A DNA stretch of 64,000 nucleotides from Richelia sinica FACHB-800. GTDB taxonomy: Bacteria; Cyanobacteriota; Cyanobacteriia; Cyanobacteriales; Nostocaceae. This document shows positions 49,037-59,111 of the stretch, piece by piece. Each line of letters begins with the position of its first letter. The first letter of the stretch is position 1. The DNA lies in NCBI RefSeq assembly GCF_014698825.1, contig NZ_JACJTT010000016.1:1-64000 (forward strand). The letters run 5' to 3'. The position numbers and the translations under genes were made by a program. The notes beneath the pieces are model-generated. The model made no database searches. It was not told the DNA's origin and saw only the letters and a list, made by a program, of their open reading frames with translations.

Positions 49037-51594
49037 TCTAAATTCTTCAAACCAATAGCGATTTTACTGTGTTTTTCAATTTGTCCCATGACTTGTTTTG
49101 CTCTTTGAATAACTACAGTGGGTAAACCTGCTAATCTTCCAGCTTCAATTCCATAGGACTTATCCGCACCACCTGGTTGAACTTGGTGCAAAAAGATGAT
49201 TTGGTCTGGCAGTTCTTTGACTGTGACTTGATAATTAGCTACATTAGATAGCATTCCCGCCAGTTCGTTTAATTCATGGTAATGGGTGGCGAAAATCGTT
49301 CGCGCTTTAATCTCCACTGCTAAATATTCAGCTACGGCCCAAGCAATAGAAAGACCATCAAAGGTGGCAGTACCTCTGCCAATTTCGTCTAATAAAACTA
49401 ATGATTGAGCAGTTGCATGGTTGAGAATATTGGCGGTTTCGTTCATTTCTACCATGAAGGTAGACTGTCCTGTGGCTAAATCATCAACTGCACCGACACG
49501 GGTAAAGATGCGATCGCACAATCCCAATTTAGCAGAGTGGGCAGGAACAAAGCTACCAATTTGCGCCATTAACTGAATTAACCCCACCTGACGTAAATAA
49601 CAGCTTTTACCACTGGCATTGGGGCCTGTTAAAATGACTAAATCTGCTGACTGGTCATGAGTTTGTTCTTCTTTCCCTAACCAAGTGGAATTGGGGACGA
49701 AAAACCCCGCAGGTAAAGACTGTTCCACCACAGGATGACGACCATTAATAATTTCTATTTCTCTCCCAGCAAGAATTTCTGGACGACAGTAACCTTGTTT
49801 AACTGCCAATTCTGCTAAACCACATAATACATCAGCCGCAGCAACCGCACGAGACAAGTTACGAATCATCTCTGCTTGCTGTCCCACTTCTTCACGCAAA
49901 GCTACAAAAATTTCATATTCCAACTGATTTAAGTCGTCTCGTGCGGTAAGTATACGCGCTTCCCTTTCTTTTAATTCTGGAGTGATATAACGTTCTTCGT
50001 TTGTTAAAGTTTGCTTGCGAATATAATTACCGGGTACTTGGTCAGATTTAGCGCGGGAAATACTAATGTAGTAACCGAAGGTTTTATTAAACCCTACCTT
50101 CAACGTAGGAATTCCCGTTTTCGCTCTTTCATCTACTTCTAAATTAGCAATCCATTGCTGGTCTGATTCTACGGTAGCTTTTCTTTCATCTAATTGAGGA
50201 TTTATACCAGCACGAATTAACCCCCCTTCCTTGAGGTGAATTGGTGGTGATTCTACGATATGGTGATGTATTTTTTGTGCTAGTTCTTCTAACACAGATG
50301 GAACTTTTTGCAAAGCCTTAAGGAAGGGTGAGTAAGCGTCACTAACTAACCGTGATAATTCTGGTAAACGAGAGACAGAATCAGCTAGGGCGACTAAATC
50401 CCGTGCATTGGCTGTTCCTGAACCTGCCCGACCTGTTAACCTTTCTAAATCGTAAATTTGCCGTAATAATTGCCGTAAATCTTGACGTAATGGTGTATTC
50501 TCAACTAGTTCTTGAATTGTATCTTGTCTGGCCTTGATGCCTTTAACATCCAGTAGCGGTTGTAACAACCATCTTCTTAATGCTCGTCCACCCATAGCGG
50601 TGCTGGTTCTATCTAAAGCCCATAACAATGAACCATGAAACGTACCATCTCTGACTGTTTGGGTAATTTCTAAATTACGTCGGGTTTGGTGGTCAACAAT
50701 TAAATAATCGGTAATAGTATAGGTGCGTAGGGTCTGGAGGGGAATCGGGTTTTCTTTTTGGGTATCTTCTATATATTCCAATAGACCACCAGCAGCGCGA
50801 ACTGCCAGGGTGAGGTGTTCACAACCTAAACCTTCGAGCGATCGCACTTTAAATTTCTGCAATAATTTAGTTCTGGCTTCTCCTTGAGAAAAGGGTAGTT
50901 GCGATCGCAAGCTATAACAAAAAGCAGGTGGTAAACATTGGGGAAGATGGGGCGATGTTTCCCCAGGACGAAGTAAACTACCTAAATCAGGGGCATTGGT
51001 GGGAACTAGTACCTCGGACGGTTGTAACCGCATTAATTCTTGGGTTAGGTGTTCTAAATCACTACCCTGTGTGGTGAGGAATTCCCCAGTTGATATATCC
51101 GCATAGGCTAAACCCCAATGATTAGCCGCAATTACCACAGCCGCTAAGTAATTATTGCGACTGGCTTTGAGCATGCCTTCTTCCAGCAAAGTTCCAGGGG
51201 TGAGGATGCGGGTAACTTCCCTGCGAACTAAACCTACAGCTTCCGCAGCATCTTCTACCTGGTCGCAGATTACCACTGCATAACCTTTTTCTACCAACAG
51301 TGTTGTATAACGTTCCCAAGCATGGTGAGGAACACCAGTCATTGCCACTCGACCAACTTCACCACCATGTTTGCTGGTGAGAACTAATTCTAATTCTCTG
51401 GAAACAGTCACCGCATCTTGGAAAAAGGTTTCAAAAAAATCTCCGACTCGATATAACAGCAGTGCATGGGGATATTTATCTTTCATTTCCACATAATGCT
51501 GATACATCTTACTTAGCTTGCTACGGTCTGCTATCTGTCGCGTATCGCTAAGAGGTGTATTTTGTTGATTGGGTTCCGGTGTAGGAGTTGTCAT
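49033..51594 (-). CDS. mutS: DNA mismatch repair ATPase MutS
   Basis: Mismatch recognition protein. Mismatch-binding FFE motif (GDFFETF, 51-57) at the N-terminus; core and clamp; ATPase with P-loop GPNASGKS (657-664) and Walker [10 protein letters not shown] (about 735-742); C-terminal TTHYHE-like FATHYHEL. 853 residues and family features of MutS1 (not MutS2, which has no FxE and a Smr domain). The last coding triplets meet a repeat element whose end supplies the stop codon. ATG start. Confidence 0.96.
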   Translation of the reverse strand: MTTPTPEPNQQNTPLSDTRQIADRSKLSKMYQHYVEMKDKYPHALLLYRVGDFFETFFQDAVTVSRELELVLTSKHGGEVGRVAMTGVPHHAWERYTTLLVEKGYAVVICDQVEDAAEAVGLVRREVTRILTPGTLLEEGMLKASRNNYLAAVVIAANHWGLAYADISTGEFLTTQGSDLEHLTQELMRLQPSEVLVPTNAPDLGSLLRPGETSPHLPQCLPPAFCYSLRSQLPFSQGEARTKLLQKFKVRSLEGLGCEHLTLAVRAAGGLLEYIEDTQKENPIPLQTLRTYTITDYLIVDHQTRRNLEITQTVRDGTFHGSLLWALDRTSTAMGGRALRRWLLQPLLDVKGIKARQDTIQELVENTPLRQDLRQLLRQIYDLERLTGRAGSGTANARDLVALADSVSRLPELSRLVSDAYSPFLKALQKVPSVLEELAQKIHHHIVESPPIHLKEGGLIRAGINPQLDERKATVESDQQWIANLEVDERAKTGIPTLKVGFNKTFGYYISISRAKSDQVPGNYIRKQTLTNEERYITPELKEREARILTARDDLNQLEYEIFVALREEVGQQAEMIRNLSRAVAAADVLCGLAELAVKQGYCRPEILAGREIEIINGRHPVVEQSLPAGFFVPNSTWLGKEEQTHDQSADLVILTGPNASGKSCYLRQVGLIQLMAQIGSFVPAHSAKLGLCDRIFTRVGAVDDLATGQSTFMVEMNETANILNHATAQSLVLLDEIGRGTATFDGLSIAWAVAEYLAVEIKARTIFATHYHELNELAGMLSNVANYQVTVKELPDQIIFLHQVQPGGADKSYGIEAGRLAGLPTVVIQRAKQVMGQIEKHSKIAIGLKNLE

Positions 51595-51824
51595 AAGCCA
51601 TTAAATATAAAAATTAAAAATTAAAATAGAATGCTGAATTTATACTGAAAGAACTAAAAATAACTACAGGCACAGTATCCGATGATAGCGTGGTCAGGGA
51701 TAGGGAAAGCGATCGCTCAAAATATTTTTAACCTTCCACCTCTGTTTCCACCCCCTACTACCAGGAACTTGCTGTCAAAACCCCCATCACATAGTTATAA
51801 AAGAGTAGTGAGAGATAAAAAACT

Positions 51825-53114
51825 ATGAAATTCACCACTTTAAATACTTCGTTTGCATTTATACTATTAAGTCTAGTGTTTGCACAAGCAGGTTACACAC
51901 AAGATACTGATACAAAAACATCAAAACTCTTACCAGAAGTAGCTAGATTAAGGTCACAAGGACAATCAGGGTTACAAACCTTTCTCAAATCCTATGTTAA
52001 TAACTTAACATCTCCACCTGCTGCACCAATCAAAACTGCTTTAGACCAACTATGTCAACAAAAAGACTGTTATGCGTCTCAATTGTACTGGTACACCGAC
52101 TTAGAACAAGCTAAAGCTGCGGCAAAAACTAGCGGTAAACCAATTTTATCTTTACGATTGCTAGGTAGATTAGATACAAACCTCAGTTGTGCGAATAGTC
52201 GGTTTTTCCGCGTCGCACTTTATCCTAATCAAGAAATTTCCCAATATTTAAGAGACAATTTTATTTTACATTGGCAAACAGTGCGTCCAGTTCCAAGAGT
52301 CACCATTGATTTTGGTGATGGACGCAAATTAGAAAGAACAATTACAGGAAACAGTATTCACTACATTTTAGATAGTTCTGGTCGTCCCGTTGATGCAATT
52401 CCGGGACTGTATGGGCCTAAGGCTTTTCTCAAACAACTCAATCAAGCATCAGTTATAGTTAAAGACTTAGGTAAACGCCAAGGTCAAGAATACGAAACTA
52501 CATTACAACAATATCATCTGCGTCGTCTTGATCAAATTGCTAATCAATGGAGAGAAGATTTAGCAAAATTAGGTATTCAATCTCCACCCACATTAGTTGA
52601 ACTTCCTGGTAATTCCATCTCTACTAACGCTAGATTAGCTGGTTCTTTGGCTGTTTCTAAAGCAGTGGTGGAAAGACCTCTCATCAATGCCATTGAACCT
52701 GATACATTAGAAAATAATCCTAGTCCCTTCGATATTATTGACCAAAGAACTTGGAATAGATTAGCAAGACAATATCAAAATGATGCCAAACTAGATAGCA
52801 ATAGTATTGCTTTAATTAAAGCCAAGAAATTGCCCAATGTTACAGATGAAAATAGTCTAGCCGATGTCATTCGTAATTTTGAAAACGTAATGGCTTTGGA
52901 TACTGTGAGAAATGAATATGTCTTCCACAGACAAATCCACCAATGGTTTTTACAAGGAAATGACACAGCAGATGTCAATCAACTCAATGAAAAAGTATAT
53001 GCTGAGTTGTTTTTAACCCCCAGTTCTGACCCTTGGTTAGGATTAACTAATAATAATGCTTATAATGCTATTGATAATGGTGGGATTGTGGATAATTCAG
53101 CTTCATTAAAATGA
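51825..53114 (+). CDS. Secreted protein with thioredoxin-like segment, function unknown
   Basis: Has a signal peptide (hydrophobic FAFILLSLVFAQAG, cleavage near residue 25), so periplasmic. Residues about 60-195 look like a thioredoxin-fold (WYTDLEQAKAAAKTSGKPILSLRLLG; YLRDNFILHWQ; IHYILDSSGRPVDAIPGLYGPKAFLKQL), but the CxxC site is absent; only one cysteine (LSCANSRF) lies near where it would be. The remainder is soluble and without known motifs, ending in an Asn-rich tail. 429 residues, ATG start. A redox role cannot be claimed. Monocistronic. Confidence 0.75.
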   Translation: MKFTTLNTSFAFILLSLVFAQAGYTQDTDTKTSKLLPEVARLRSQGQSGLQTFLKSYVNNLTSPPAAPIKTALDQLCQQKDCYASQLYWYTDLEQAKAAAKTSGKPILSLRLLGRLDTNLSCANSRFFRVALYPNQEISQYLRDNFILHWQTVRPVPRVTIDFGDGRKLERTITGNSIHYILDSSGRPVDAIPGLYGPKAFLKQLNQASVIVKDLGKRQGQEYETTLQQYHLRRLDQIANQWREDLAKLGIQSPPTLVELPGNSISTNARLAGSLAVSKAVVERPLINAIEPDTLENNPSPFDIIDQRTWNRLARQYQNDAKLDSNSIALIKAKKLPNVTDENSLADVIRNFENVMALDTVRNEYVFHRQIHQWFLQGNDTADVNQLNEKVYAELFLTPSSDPWLGLTNNNAYNAIDNGGIVDNSASLK

Positions 53115-53140
53115 TAGGTGATTTAGTCCCTAGAATTTTA

Positions 53141-53784
53141 TCATTCCTCATCAGCTTGACTGCTAGCTATACAGATTTTTGCTGTTAAAGTGGTAAAGAA
53201 GCGATCGCAATACGGTGAAGCTTGACGAACTTTATCTACATCTATCAATCCTAGCAGTTTATAGGCATGGTTAATTTTGTGATATTCACCCTTGCTAGTG
53301 CTACGACTTGCCAATTTTAGGCTAGGTTCCAAATCATCTTTGACAATATTCTCTACATTGTTATTTAGGGGAATTTTATTCCTTCTAAATCCCTGTCCAT
53401 AAAATTCGCTGAGAGTTTCAATATCAGCCATAAACCAAGCTTCCATCGCTTGTACCATTAAATGACAATTATCATCATTAACTCCTGCTGGTTTATCCCA
53501 ATTATCCCTCAATTTCAAATGTTCCCAAGGAGAACTTAGTTTTACAGGCGCTTCTGCATCTACTAGTAATACATTAAATGCCTCTGGATGGACTTTAATG
53601 CATTTTTAAAATCCCGTAAGGCATGATTACGAGTACCACAAATAATAATATTCCATCTAATTTTGTGGGTTCTTGCTAAATCAGATAATGATTTAAACAA
53701 ATTACTAAATCCAGCTCTGAGCCATTTTTTAGTATCTTTACTATCACCACCACCTTCTATATAAATTCTAATTTCTTTCACCAT
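53141..53784 (-). pseudogene. DUF4276 (TOPRIM-like) gene broken by a frameshift
   Basis: Two adjacent frames of one protein: the first begins IYIEGGGDSKDTKKW (acidic TOPRIM-like motif) and runs to NALK, then stops; the second carries on with VHPEAFNVLLVDAEAPVKL, WEHLKLRDNW and HLMVQAMEAWFMAD to the end. Adding one base in the A-run at 53594-53596 joins them into one chain of about 214 residues of the DUF4276 family, proposed nuclease-like partners of AAA ATPases. The start ATG overlaps the ATPase stop (ATGGTGA). Either a true mutation, a phase-variation slip, or a sequencing error. Confidence 0.8.
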
Positions 53785-54977
53785 CTCCCACCACCAATTT
53801 CACCCATTAACCAAAGATCACCCAACGTATAGTTTTCTAACCAGTCTTTTAATTTTTCAGTTTCAAGTCTGTGGAGATGAGATCCTTTTTTATCTCTTTC
53901 ACACACAATCACAGATTCAGGATATTCACTCAAAGCAGAAACCAAAGCATCAGAGTGAGTTGTCACAACTAATTGTGTTCTCTGGGAAGCTTCAATTAAC
54001 ATTTCAGCAATCGTTGGTAAAATATCTGGATGTAATCCGATTTCTGGTTCTTCAATACAAATCAATGGTGGAGGTGTGGGGTCAAGGAGTAAACCCATTA
54101 AAAATAGATATCTTAGAGTTCCATCAGATAAACGAGTTGCAGGAATTGGTTGAATTAGACCTTCTTCACGAATAAATATCTGTACTGTACCACCATATAT
54201 TCTTACATCTAATTCTTCTGCTTGCTCATAGAACTTTCTCAGTTTTTCAATTATTTTTTGATTACCTATTCTGTACTTTAAGTCATTTAAAAAAAGACCT
54301 AAATTACTGCCATCTTCTAGTAAAGGATGTTGTGGTAAATCTGGTTTTTGGGCGTTTCTAGGTTCTGAATATCTGCCCATTTGCCAGTGACGATATAAAC
54401 CTATTTTGGAAAACTCTGTACTAAGATAAGAAAGCTCCGGATACAAATCAGGATCTTTTCTTTGGGATAAAACTGACTGATCTAAAATTAAATCTTCTCT
54501 ACGCAGCTTTCGTTCATATCTTCCTCCATCATCTTTGATTGTATTGATATTTAAGACTGGACGGCCCTTTTGATAACGATAATAAAAATATACATCTTCT
54601 TCTCCTTCATAGGCTTGTTCATTCTCAACAGCTTCATCTACTACTTCCAAGCGTTGAGCGATTGCAGTCCAGCTAAGATTGTAGTTTAAGTTTTGGGATC
54701 TAGTAGGATAATCTAAAATAACTTCTATATTAGCAATTGATGTTTCCTGACTACCTTTCCATAAAAATTCACTAACTCCTCCTCCTTGACGAAAAGGAGC
54801 AGGTAAATCCGTTGGTGTTGCTTTTAAAATACTAAAAGCTTCTATTAAGTTAGATTTGCCTGATGTATTAGCACCAATTAATACATTTAGCGGCTGTAGT
54901 TCTATTTCTACTCCCTCACTCCCATAAGAAAGGAAGTTTTGTAATTTTATTTTGTGAATAAATCTTTTGCCTTCCAT
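53778..54977 (-). CDS. AAA ATPase (AAA_21/OLD-like), partner of DUF4276
   Basis: SMC/ABC-type ATPase. P-loop GANTSGKS (35-42), signature RLSDGTLRYL, Walker B LICIEEPEIGLHPD, then TTHSDALVSAL H-loop; an insertion of about 200 residues lies between the N- and C-terminal lobes, as in OLD and RecF-like relatives. 399 residues, intact. It overlaps the following DUF4276 gene by seven bases, a two-gene module of the AAA plus TOPRIM kind seen in phage-defence systems such as AbiL, PARIS and OLD/Gabija relatives. Substrate unknown. Confidence 0.88.
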   Translation of the reverse strand: MEGKRFIHKIKLQNFLSYGSEGVEIELQPLNVLIGANTSGKSNLIEAFSILKATPTDLPAPFRQGGGVSEFLWKGSQETSIANIEVILDYPTRSQNLNYNLSWTAIAQRLEVVDEAVENEQAYEGEEDVYFYYRYQKGRPVLNINTIKDDGGRYERKLRREDLILDQSVLSQRKDPDLYPELSYLSTEFSKIGLYRHWQMGRYSEPRNAQKPDLPQHPLLEDGSNLGLFLNDLKYRIGNQKIIEKLRKFYEQAEELDVRIYGGTVQIFIREEGLIQPIPATRLSDGTLRYLFLMGLLLDPTPPPLICIEEPEIGLHPDILPTIAEMLIEASQRTQLVVTTHSDALVSALSEYPESVIVCERDKKGSHLHRLETEKLKDWLENYTLGDLWLMGEIGGGRW

Positions 54978-55092
54978 TTGCTTCTCTAATAGTAATTCTC
55001 AAAATATATACAAAAATCTGGATATAGCACAATAAAATATGTGAAACTGAAAAAATAGCTAGATTTACAAATAAAGCTAAGATTACTTTATT

Positions 55093-56334
55093 TTATATAA
55101 TTTTGATTCCTTCCAAAATCGGCACAGTCAAATCAAATAAATAATGTGCCATTGCTAATTTAGAACATGGTGGAATTTCTATTTGCTGTCCTTGCTTGTC
55201 TAAAAATACAGCTTGATTCTGATCACTACCAAAACCGCTATCAGGTTGGTCAATGGGGTTAGCAACGATAATATCTAGTTTTTTGCGTTGTAATTTTTCT
55301 TTGGCTGGAGTAATAATATCGCCAGTTTGTGCGGCAAAACCAATCAGTAATTGATGGGGTTGTTTGCGTTTGCCTAATTCAGCAACTATATCTGTGACCG
55401 GTGCTAAAGGTAGGTTTTCGGGGAGCGATCGCTTGGGTAGTTTTTCGCTACTATAATCTCTAGGTTTAACGTCGGCCACTGCGGCAGACATAACAATTAC
55501 ATCAGCTTTTGGCAAGGCATCTAACATTGCTTGCTGCATTTGGTCTGCACTGACTACAGGAATCGGTTCTACTCCCAACGGTACTTCCCAACTCGCAGGG
55601 CCATGTACCAATATAACTTTTGCACCTCGGTGCATTGCTGCTTGAGCTAAGGCTAACCCCATTTTACCTGTGGAAGGATTACCAATAAATCTTACAGGGT
55701 CAAAAAATTCCCTTGTTCCTCCGGCACTAATTAAGACGGTTTTTCCTGCTAAGTCTCGGTTACCGTGAGTGTGGAGTAATGATTGGATATGATTAACAAT
55801 GGTTGGGGGTTCTGCCATTCTACCAGCACCGATGCGATCGCACGCCAACAGCCCCGATGCGGTACTCATTCCATGATAACGCCTATCTGTTAACAATAGC
55901 TGCCAGTTGCGTTGCACAGCTACCTGTTCCCACATGTCTGTATTCATTGCGGGTGCCAACAACACGGGACAAGTAGAAGCCAGCACTGTATTTGTCAATA
56001 AATTATCTGCCATCCCATAGGCTAACTTGCCTAAAGTGTTGGCAGTTAAGGGCGCAATAACTATTAAATCAGCCCATTCACCCAATTCAATGTGCAAAGG
56101 GCGAGAATGTATTGGTTGCCAAAAACTATCATCCGTATAGGCAGGATGACGGGATAAGGTTGCTAATGTTAAAGGCGTGATAAATTCCTGGGCAGAACGA
56201 GTCAAAATCACTCGTACTTCCACACCAGATTTAAATAGTCGAGATACTACTTCACAGACTTTATAGGCGGCAATACCGCCGCCTACACCAATGAGAACCC
56301 GACTAGAGGATTTTGGATTTACGGTTGACTGCAT
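55093..56334 (-). CDS. coaBC: Bifunctional phosphopantothenoylcysteine decarboxylase/synthase
   Basis: Two steps of coenzyme A synthesis. N-terminal flavoprotein decarboxylase ([24 protein letters not shown]; catalytic Cys in [15 protein letters not shown]) and C-terminal synthase ([39 protein letters not shown]). 413 residues, normal. ATG start. Second gene after the DUF2555 gene, 86 bases downstream on the same strand; this pairing recurs in cyanobacteria as I recall. Confidence 0.96.
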   Translation of the reverse strand: MQSTVNPKSSSRVLIGVGGGIAAYKVCEVVSRLFKSGVEVRVILTRSAQEFITPLTLATLSRHPAYTDDSFWQPIHSRPLHIELGEWADLIVIAPLTANTLGKLAYGMADNLLTNTVLASTCPVLLAPAMNTDMWEQVAVQRNWQLLLTDRRYHGMSTASGLLACDRIGAGRMAEPPTIVNHIQSLLHTHGNRDLAGKTVLISAGGTREFFDPVRFIGNPSTGKMGLALAQAAMHRGAKVILVHGPASWEVPLGVEPIPVVSADQMQQAMLDALPKADVIVMSAAVADVKPRDYSSEKLPKRSLPENLPLAPVTDIVAELGKRKQPHQLLIGFAAQTGDIITPAKEKLQRKKLDIIVANPIDQPDSGFGSDQNQAVFLDKQGQQIEIPPCSKLAMAHYLFDLTVPILEGIKII

Positions 56335-56420
56335 TTACACTTGCAAATCAAGCAGATTTTAAGATAGTAATTCTGATACCACTGACCCCAGACCCCAACT
56401 CAAATTCCAATTTTGCAATT

Positions 56421-56633
56421 TTAGGCTTCGTCGTAAGGTTCTAAATCTAAGAGATAGATATAGGGTTCAACTAACTCTGGACGCTGAAAAGCAATTGCCC
56501 GTAGTAGATGCCAATCATTTAAACCCTCAAACGCATTGCTGTAGTTATCCAACTCTAGGCGTGTTGCTAACTCTTGAACATCTTCTGCTGTCATGGCAGC
56601 AATTTCGTTTTTGGAAATGCTGAGAGTTTTCAT
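56421..56633 (-). CDS. DUF2555 small conserved protein
   Basis: 70-residue acidic soluble protein of the cyanobacteria-specific DUF2555 family, with AMTAEDVQELATRLELDNY and WHLLRAIAFQRPELVEPYIYLLDLEPYDEA. Mostly helical. ATG start. Upstream of coaBC on the same strand, so likely co-transcribed. Function unknown. Confidence 0.88.
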   Translation of the reverse strand: MKTLSISKNEIAAMTAEDVQELATRLELDNYSNAFEGLNDWHLLRAIAFQRPELVEPYIYLLDLEPYDEA

Positions 56634-56789
56634 AATGCTTGCCCCTCCCTTTTACAGCACTCGCATTCAGCTTGGGGTGGAGTCGTGCTAAAATCTTCCA
56701 CCCAATCTATCTTACTCATTAACGGGCTTCTATTTTGTAAACATTTTTCTGATTTATAGCCTATTTTGGAAAAGATACATTACAGAGTC

Positions 56790-57425
56790 TCACCCACGAT
56801 CTGCACCATCAATCTCAAGAATAAAATTGCGTAACACATCTAACATTTCTACATCAATTTCATGACCCATATCAAACTCGTGGTATTCAATCGGCACTCC
56901 CAGATTTTTAGCCATATCTCTGGCTTTAATTGCTGCTTGCAAGGGTACGACTGTATCCTGTCTCCCGTGCATGATTAATGTGGGTGGAAAAGTAGTTTGT
57001 GTCGTCGTTCCCGTCCCCGGATGTAGATAACCACTCATCATTACTAAACCTGCTAAAGGTAGATTTAAACCCACATCCAGAGTCATGGCACCACCTTGAG
57101 AAAATCCACTTAAAATTGTGCGTGATAAAGGTACACCAGTTTGACTTTCTAAAGATAGCAACCAATCTATCAATAATTGACGACTTTCTGGCAATCCTTG
57201 ATACATATTTTCTGCTTGTAAATCATACCAAGCCTTGCCGTTAGGAGCATAGGGATAGGGATAGGGTGCATTAGGCAAGACAAATTCATAGTCTCCTAAG
57301 TTTAAATAGGGCAATAAACCTGCTACATCCTGGGCATTTGCACCCCAACCATGTAAAGTCACGATTAAACCCTTAGGTGTACTGGAGGAAGAAGGAAACT
57401 TGATATATTCCAAAGTTGTGGTCAT
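56790..57425 (-). CDS. Alpha/beta hydrolase, phospholipase/carboxylesterase family
   Basis: Cytosolic esterase of the PF02230 type. LIVTLHGWGANAQD oxyanion region, nucleophile serine in GFSQGGAM, acid in HGRQDTVVP and histidine in DMGHEID, giving a full Ser-Asp-His triad. 211 residues, a complete single domain. ATG start. Natural substrate unknown; acyl-protein thioesterase or general short-chain esterase are both possible. Stands alone. Confidence 0.92.
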   Translation of the reverse strand: MTTTLEYIKFPSSSSTPKGLIVTLHGWGANAQDVAGLLPYLNLGDYEFVLPNAPYPYPYAPNGKAWYDLQAENMYQGLPESRQLLIDWLLSLESQTGVPLSRTILSGFSQGGAMTLDVGLNLPLAGLVMMSGYLHPGTGTTTQTTFPPTLIMHGRQDTVVPLQAAIKARDMAKNLGVPIEYHEFDMGHEIDVEMLDVLRNFILEIDGADRG

Positions 57426-57526
57426 AACAAATTGGTGATAGAGGAAATTTTTAATTAAAACCTGGGGAAGATGACTAATTTGCTTTTGCTCAGACTGTGA
57501 ATTTAATCAAATCATCAAAACAGGAA

Positions 57527-57901
57527 TTATACTTGCTGCTGTTCGTAGCGATCGCGTGCAGCTTCCACCTCCTCGAAGTATTTTCTTGACCAATTAGCGA
57601 TCCCTAGTAAGGGGTCAATGAGGGTTTTTCCTAAAGCTGTGAGAGAGTATTCAACGTTGGGGGGCATTTCTGATAATACCTGACGTTCAATTAATCCATG
57701 CCGTTCTAATTTCCGCAGGGTTTGAGTCAGCACCTTTTGGGAAATTCCTTCAATGCGACGTTGAATTTCTGTGTATCTTCGTGAACGGTAGGCTAAACAA
57801 TACAACACAATTACACTCCACTTATCAGCTATCACATCCAAAATTTGTTGAGTTGGACAATTGAGAGTGAATAATTCTGGTTCTGGAAAGTCGTCTAACA
57901 T
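57527..57901 (-). CDS. HxlR-type redox-sensing repressor
   Basis: MarR/DUF24-type winged-helix regulator. Cys near the N-terminus in LNCPTQQILDVIADKWSV is the conserved redox cysteine of HxlR proteins such as YodB and HypR that sense quinones and electrophiles. Winged helix RYTEIQRRIEGISQKVLTQTLRKLERHGLI; long C-terminal dimerisation helix. 124 residues from ATG 57901 (GTG at 57910 also opens). Divergent from the Old Yellow Enzyme gene across 103 bases, a common regulator-target pair. Confidence 0.92.
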   Translation of the reverse strand: MLDDFPEPELFTLNCPTQQILDVIADKWSVIVLYCLAYRSRRYTEIQRRIEGISQKVLTQTLRKLERHGLIERQVLSEMPPNVEYSLTALGKTLIDPLLGIANWSRKYFEEVEAARDRYEQQQV

Positions 57902-58004
57902 TTCCCCCACGCACCATTTGGTACCTTATTGTGTTTGTGCCGCAGTTATTTTAGCCTGAAGTAGCCAAGGATTGAGCGTTTTTAGACTAGAAACTGAGTT
58001 GATC

Positions 58005-59111
58005 ATGATGAGTTCAACAATAGATTTGTTTGCACCTGTGCAATTAGGTAGATACACCTTACCAAACCGCATAGTTATGGCACCGATGACGCGGTTGCGG
58101 GCAGTTGGGTCAATTCCCACATCGTTGATGGCAGAATATTATGCTCAAAGGGCTTCAGCTGGGTTAATTGTGACCGAATGCACGATGATTTCGCCCCTCA
58201 GTCATGGATATATTAACTGTCCCGGTATTTACTCACCAGCACAAGTAAGTGCTTGGAGGCAGATAACAGGAGCAGTTCATGGTCAGGGTGGTAAAATTTT
58301 TCTACAACTGTGGCACAGTGGACGGGTAGCACATCCTTCTTTACTCAATGGTGAATTGCCTGTTGCTCCCAGTGCGATCGCTGCTGTGGGAACTCTACAT
58401 ACTCCCATGGGTAAAGTTAATCTAGAAACACCCCGTGCGTTAGAAACTGAGGAAATACCCCCAATTGTCGAACAATTTCGCCAAGGTGCGGTAAATGCCC
58501 TAGAAGCTGGGTTTGATGGCATTGAGTTACATGGGGCGTTTGGTTATTTAATTGACCAGTTTCTGCAAGATGGGTCTAATCAAAGAACTGATCAATATGG
58601 GGGTGCCATTGAAAACCGCGCTCGTTTTCTGCTGGAGGTAGTGGAGGCAGTTTGTCAAGTGTGGGAAGGCGATCGCGTCGGGATTAAATTATCTCCCAGC
58701 AATACATTTTATGGGATGGAAGACTCTAACCCTAAAGCCACATTCAGTTATGTGATTGAGCAACTAAATCGCTTTTCCCTGGCTTATATTCATTTAATGG
58801 AACCCAACGAACAAGATTTAGCCACCGGTGATGTGATCAATCCCGTGATTTCCACTTTTCGTCCCTTATATCAAGGGTTAATCATTACCAATGGTGGTTA
58901 TGACAAATCGACAGCTAATCAAATTCTCGCCACAGGTGGGGCAGATTTAGTTTCCTTTGGCAAGCTGTTCATTGCTAACCCAGACTTACCTGAACGTTTT
59001 GCCATTGATGCTGTCTTCAATGCCCCGGATTTTGCCACAGTTTATGGCAAAGGAGAACAGAATTTAGAGCAAGGTTACACTGATTATCCCTTCCTCAACC
59101 CTTCTCCTTAA
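58005..59111 (+). CDS. Old Yellow Enzyme family NADH:flavin oxidoreductase
   Basis: FMN ene-reductase that reduces activated alkenes such as enones and quinones. PVQLGRYTLPNRIVMAPMTR FMN site, HGAFGYLIDQFLQDGSNQRTDQYGG, and the GADLVSFGKLFIANPDLPERF end. 368 residues from the ATG at 58005 (a TTG at 57972 would be spurious). Physiological substrate unknown; pairing with an HxlR regulator suggests electrophile detoxification. Its end overlaps the end of recN by 17 bases, tail to tail. Confidence 0.94.
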   Translation: MMSSTIDLFAPVQLGRYTLPNRIVMAPMTRLRAVGSIPTSLMAEYYAQRASAGLIVTECTMISPLSHGYINCPGIYSPAQVSAWRQITGAVHGQGGKIFLQLWHSGRVAHPSLLNGELPVAPSAIAAVGTLHTPMGKVNLETPRALETEEIPPIVEQFRQGAVNALEAGFDGIELHGAFGYLIDQFLQDGSNQRTDQYGGAIENRARFLLEVVEAVCQVWEGDRVGIKLSPSNTFYGMEDSNPKATFSYVIEQLNRFSLAYIHLMEPNEQDLATGDVINPVISTFRPLYQGLIITNGGYDKSTANQILATGGADLVSFGKLFIANPDLPERFAIDAVFNAPDFATVYGKGEQNLEQGYTDYPFLNPSP

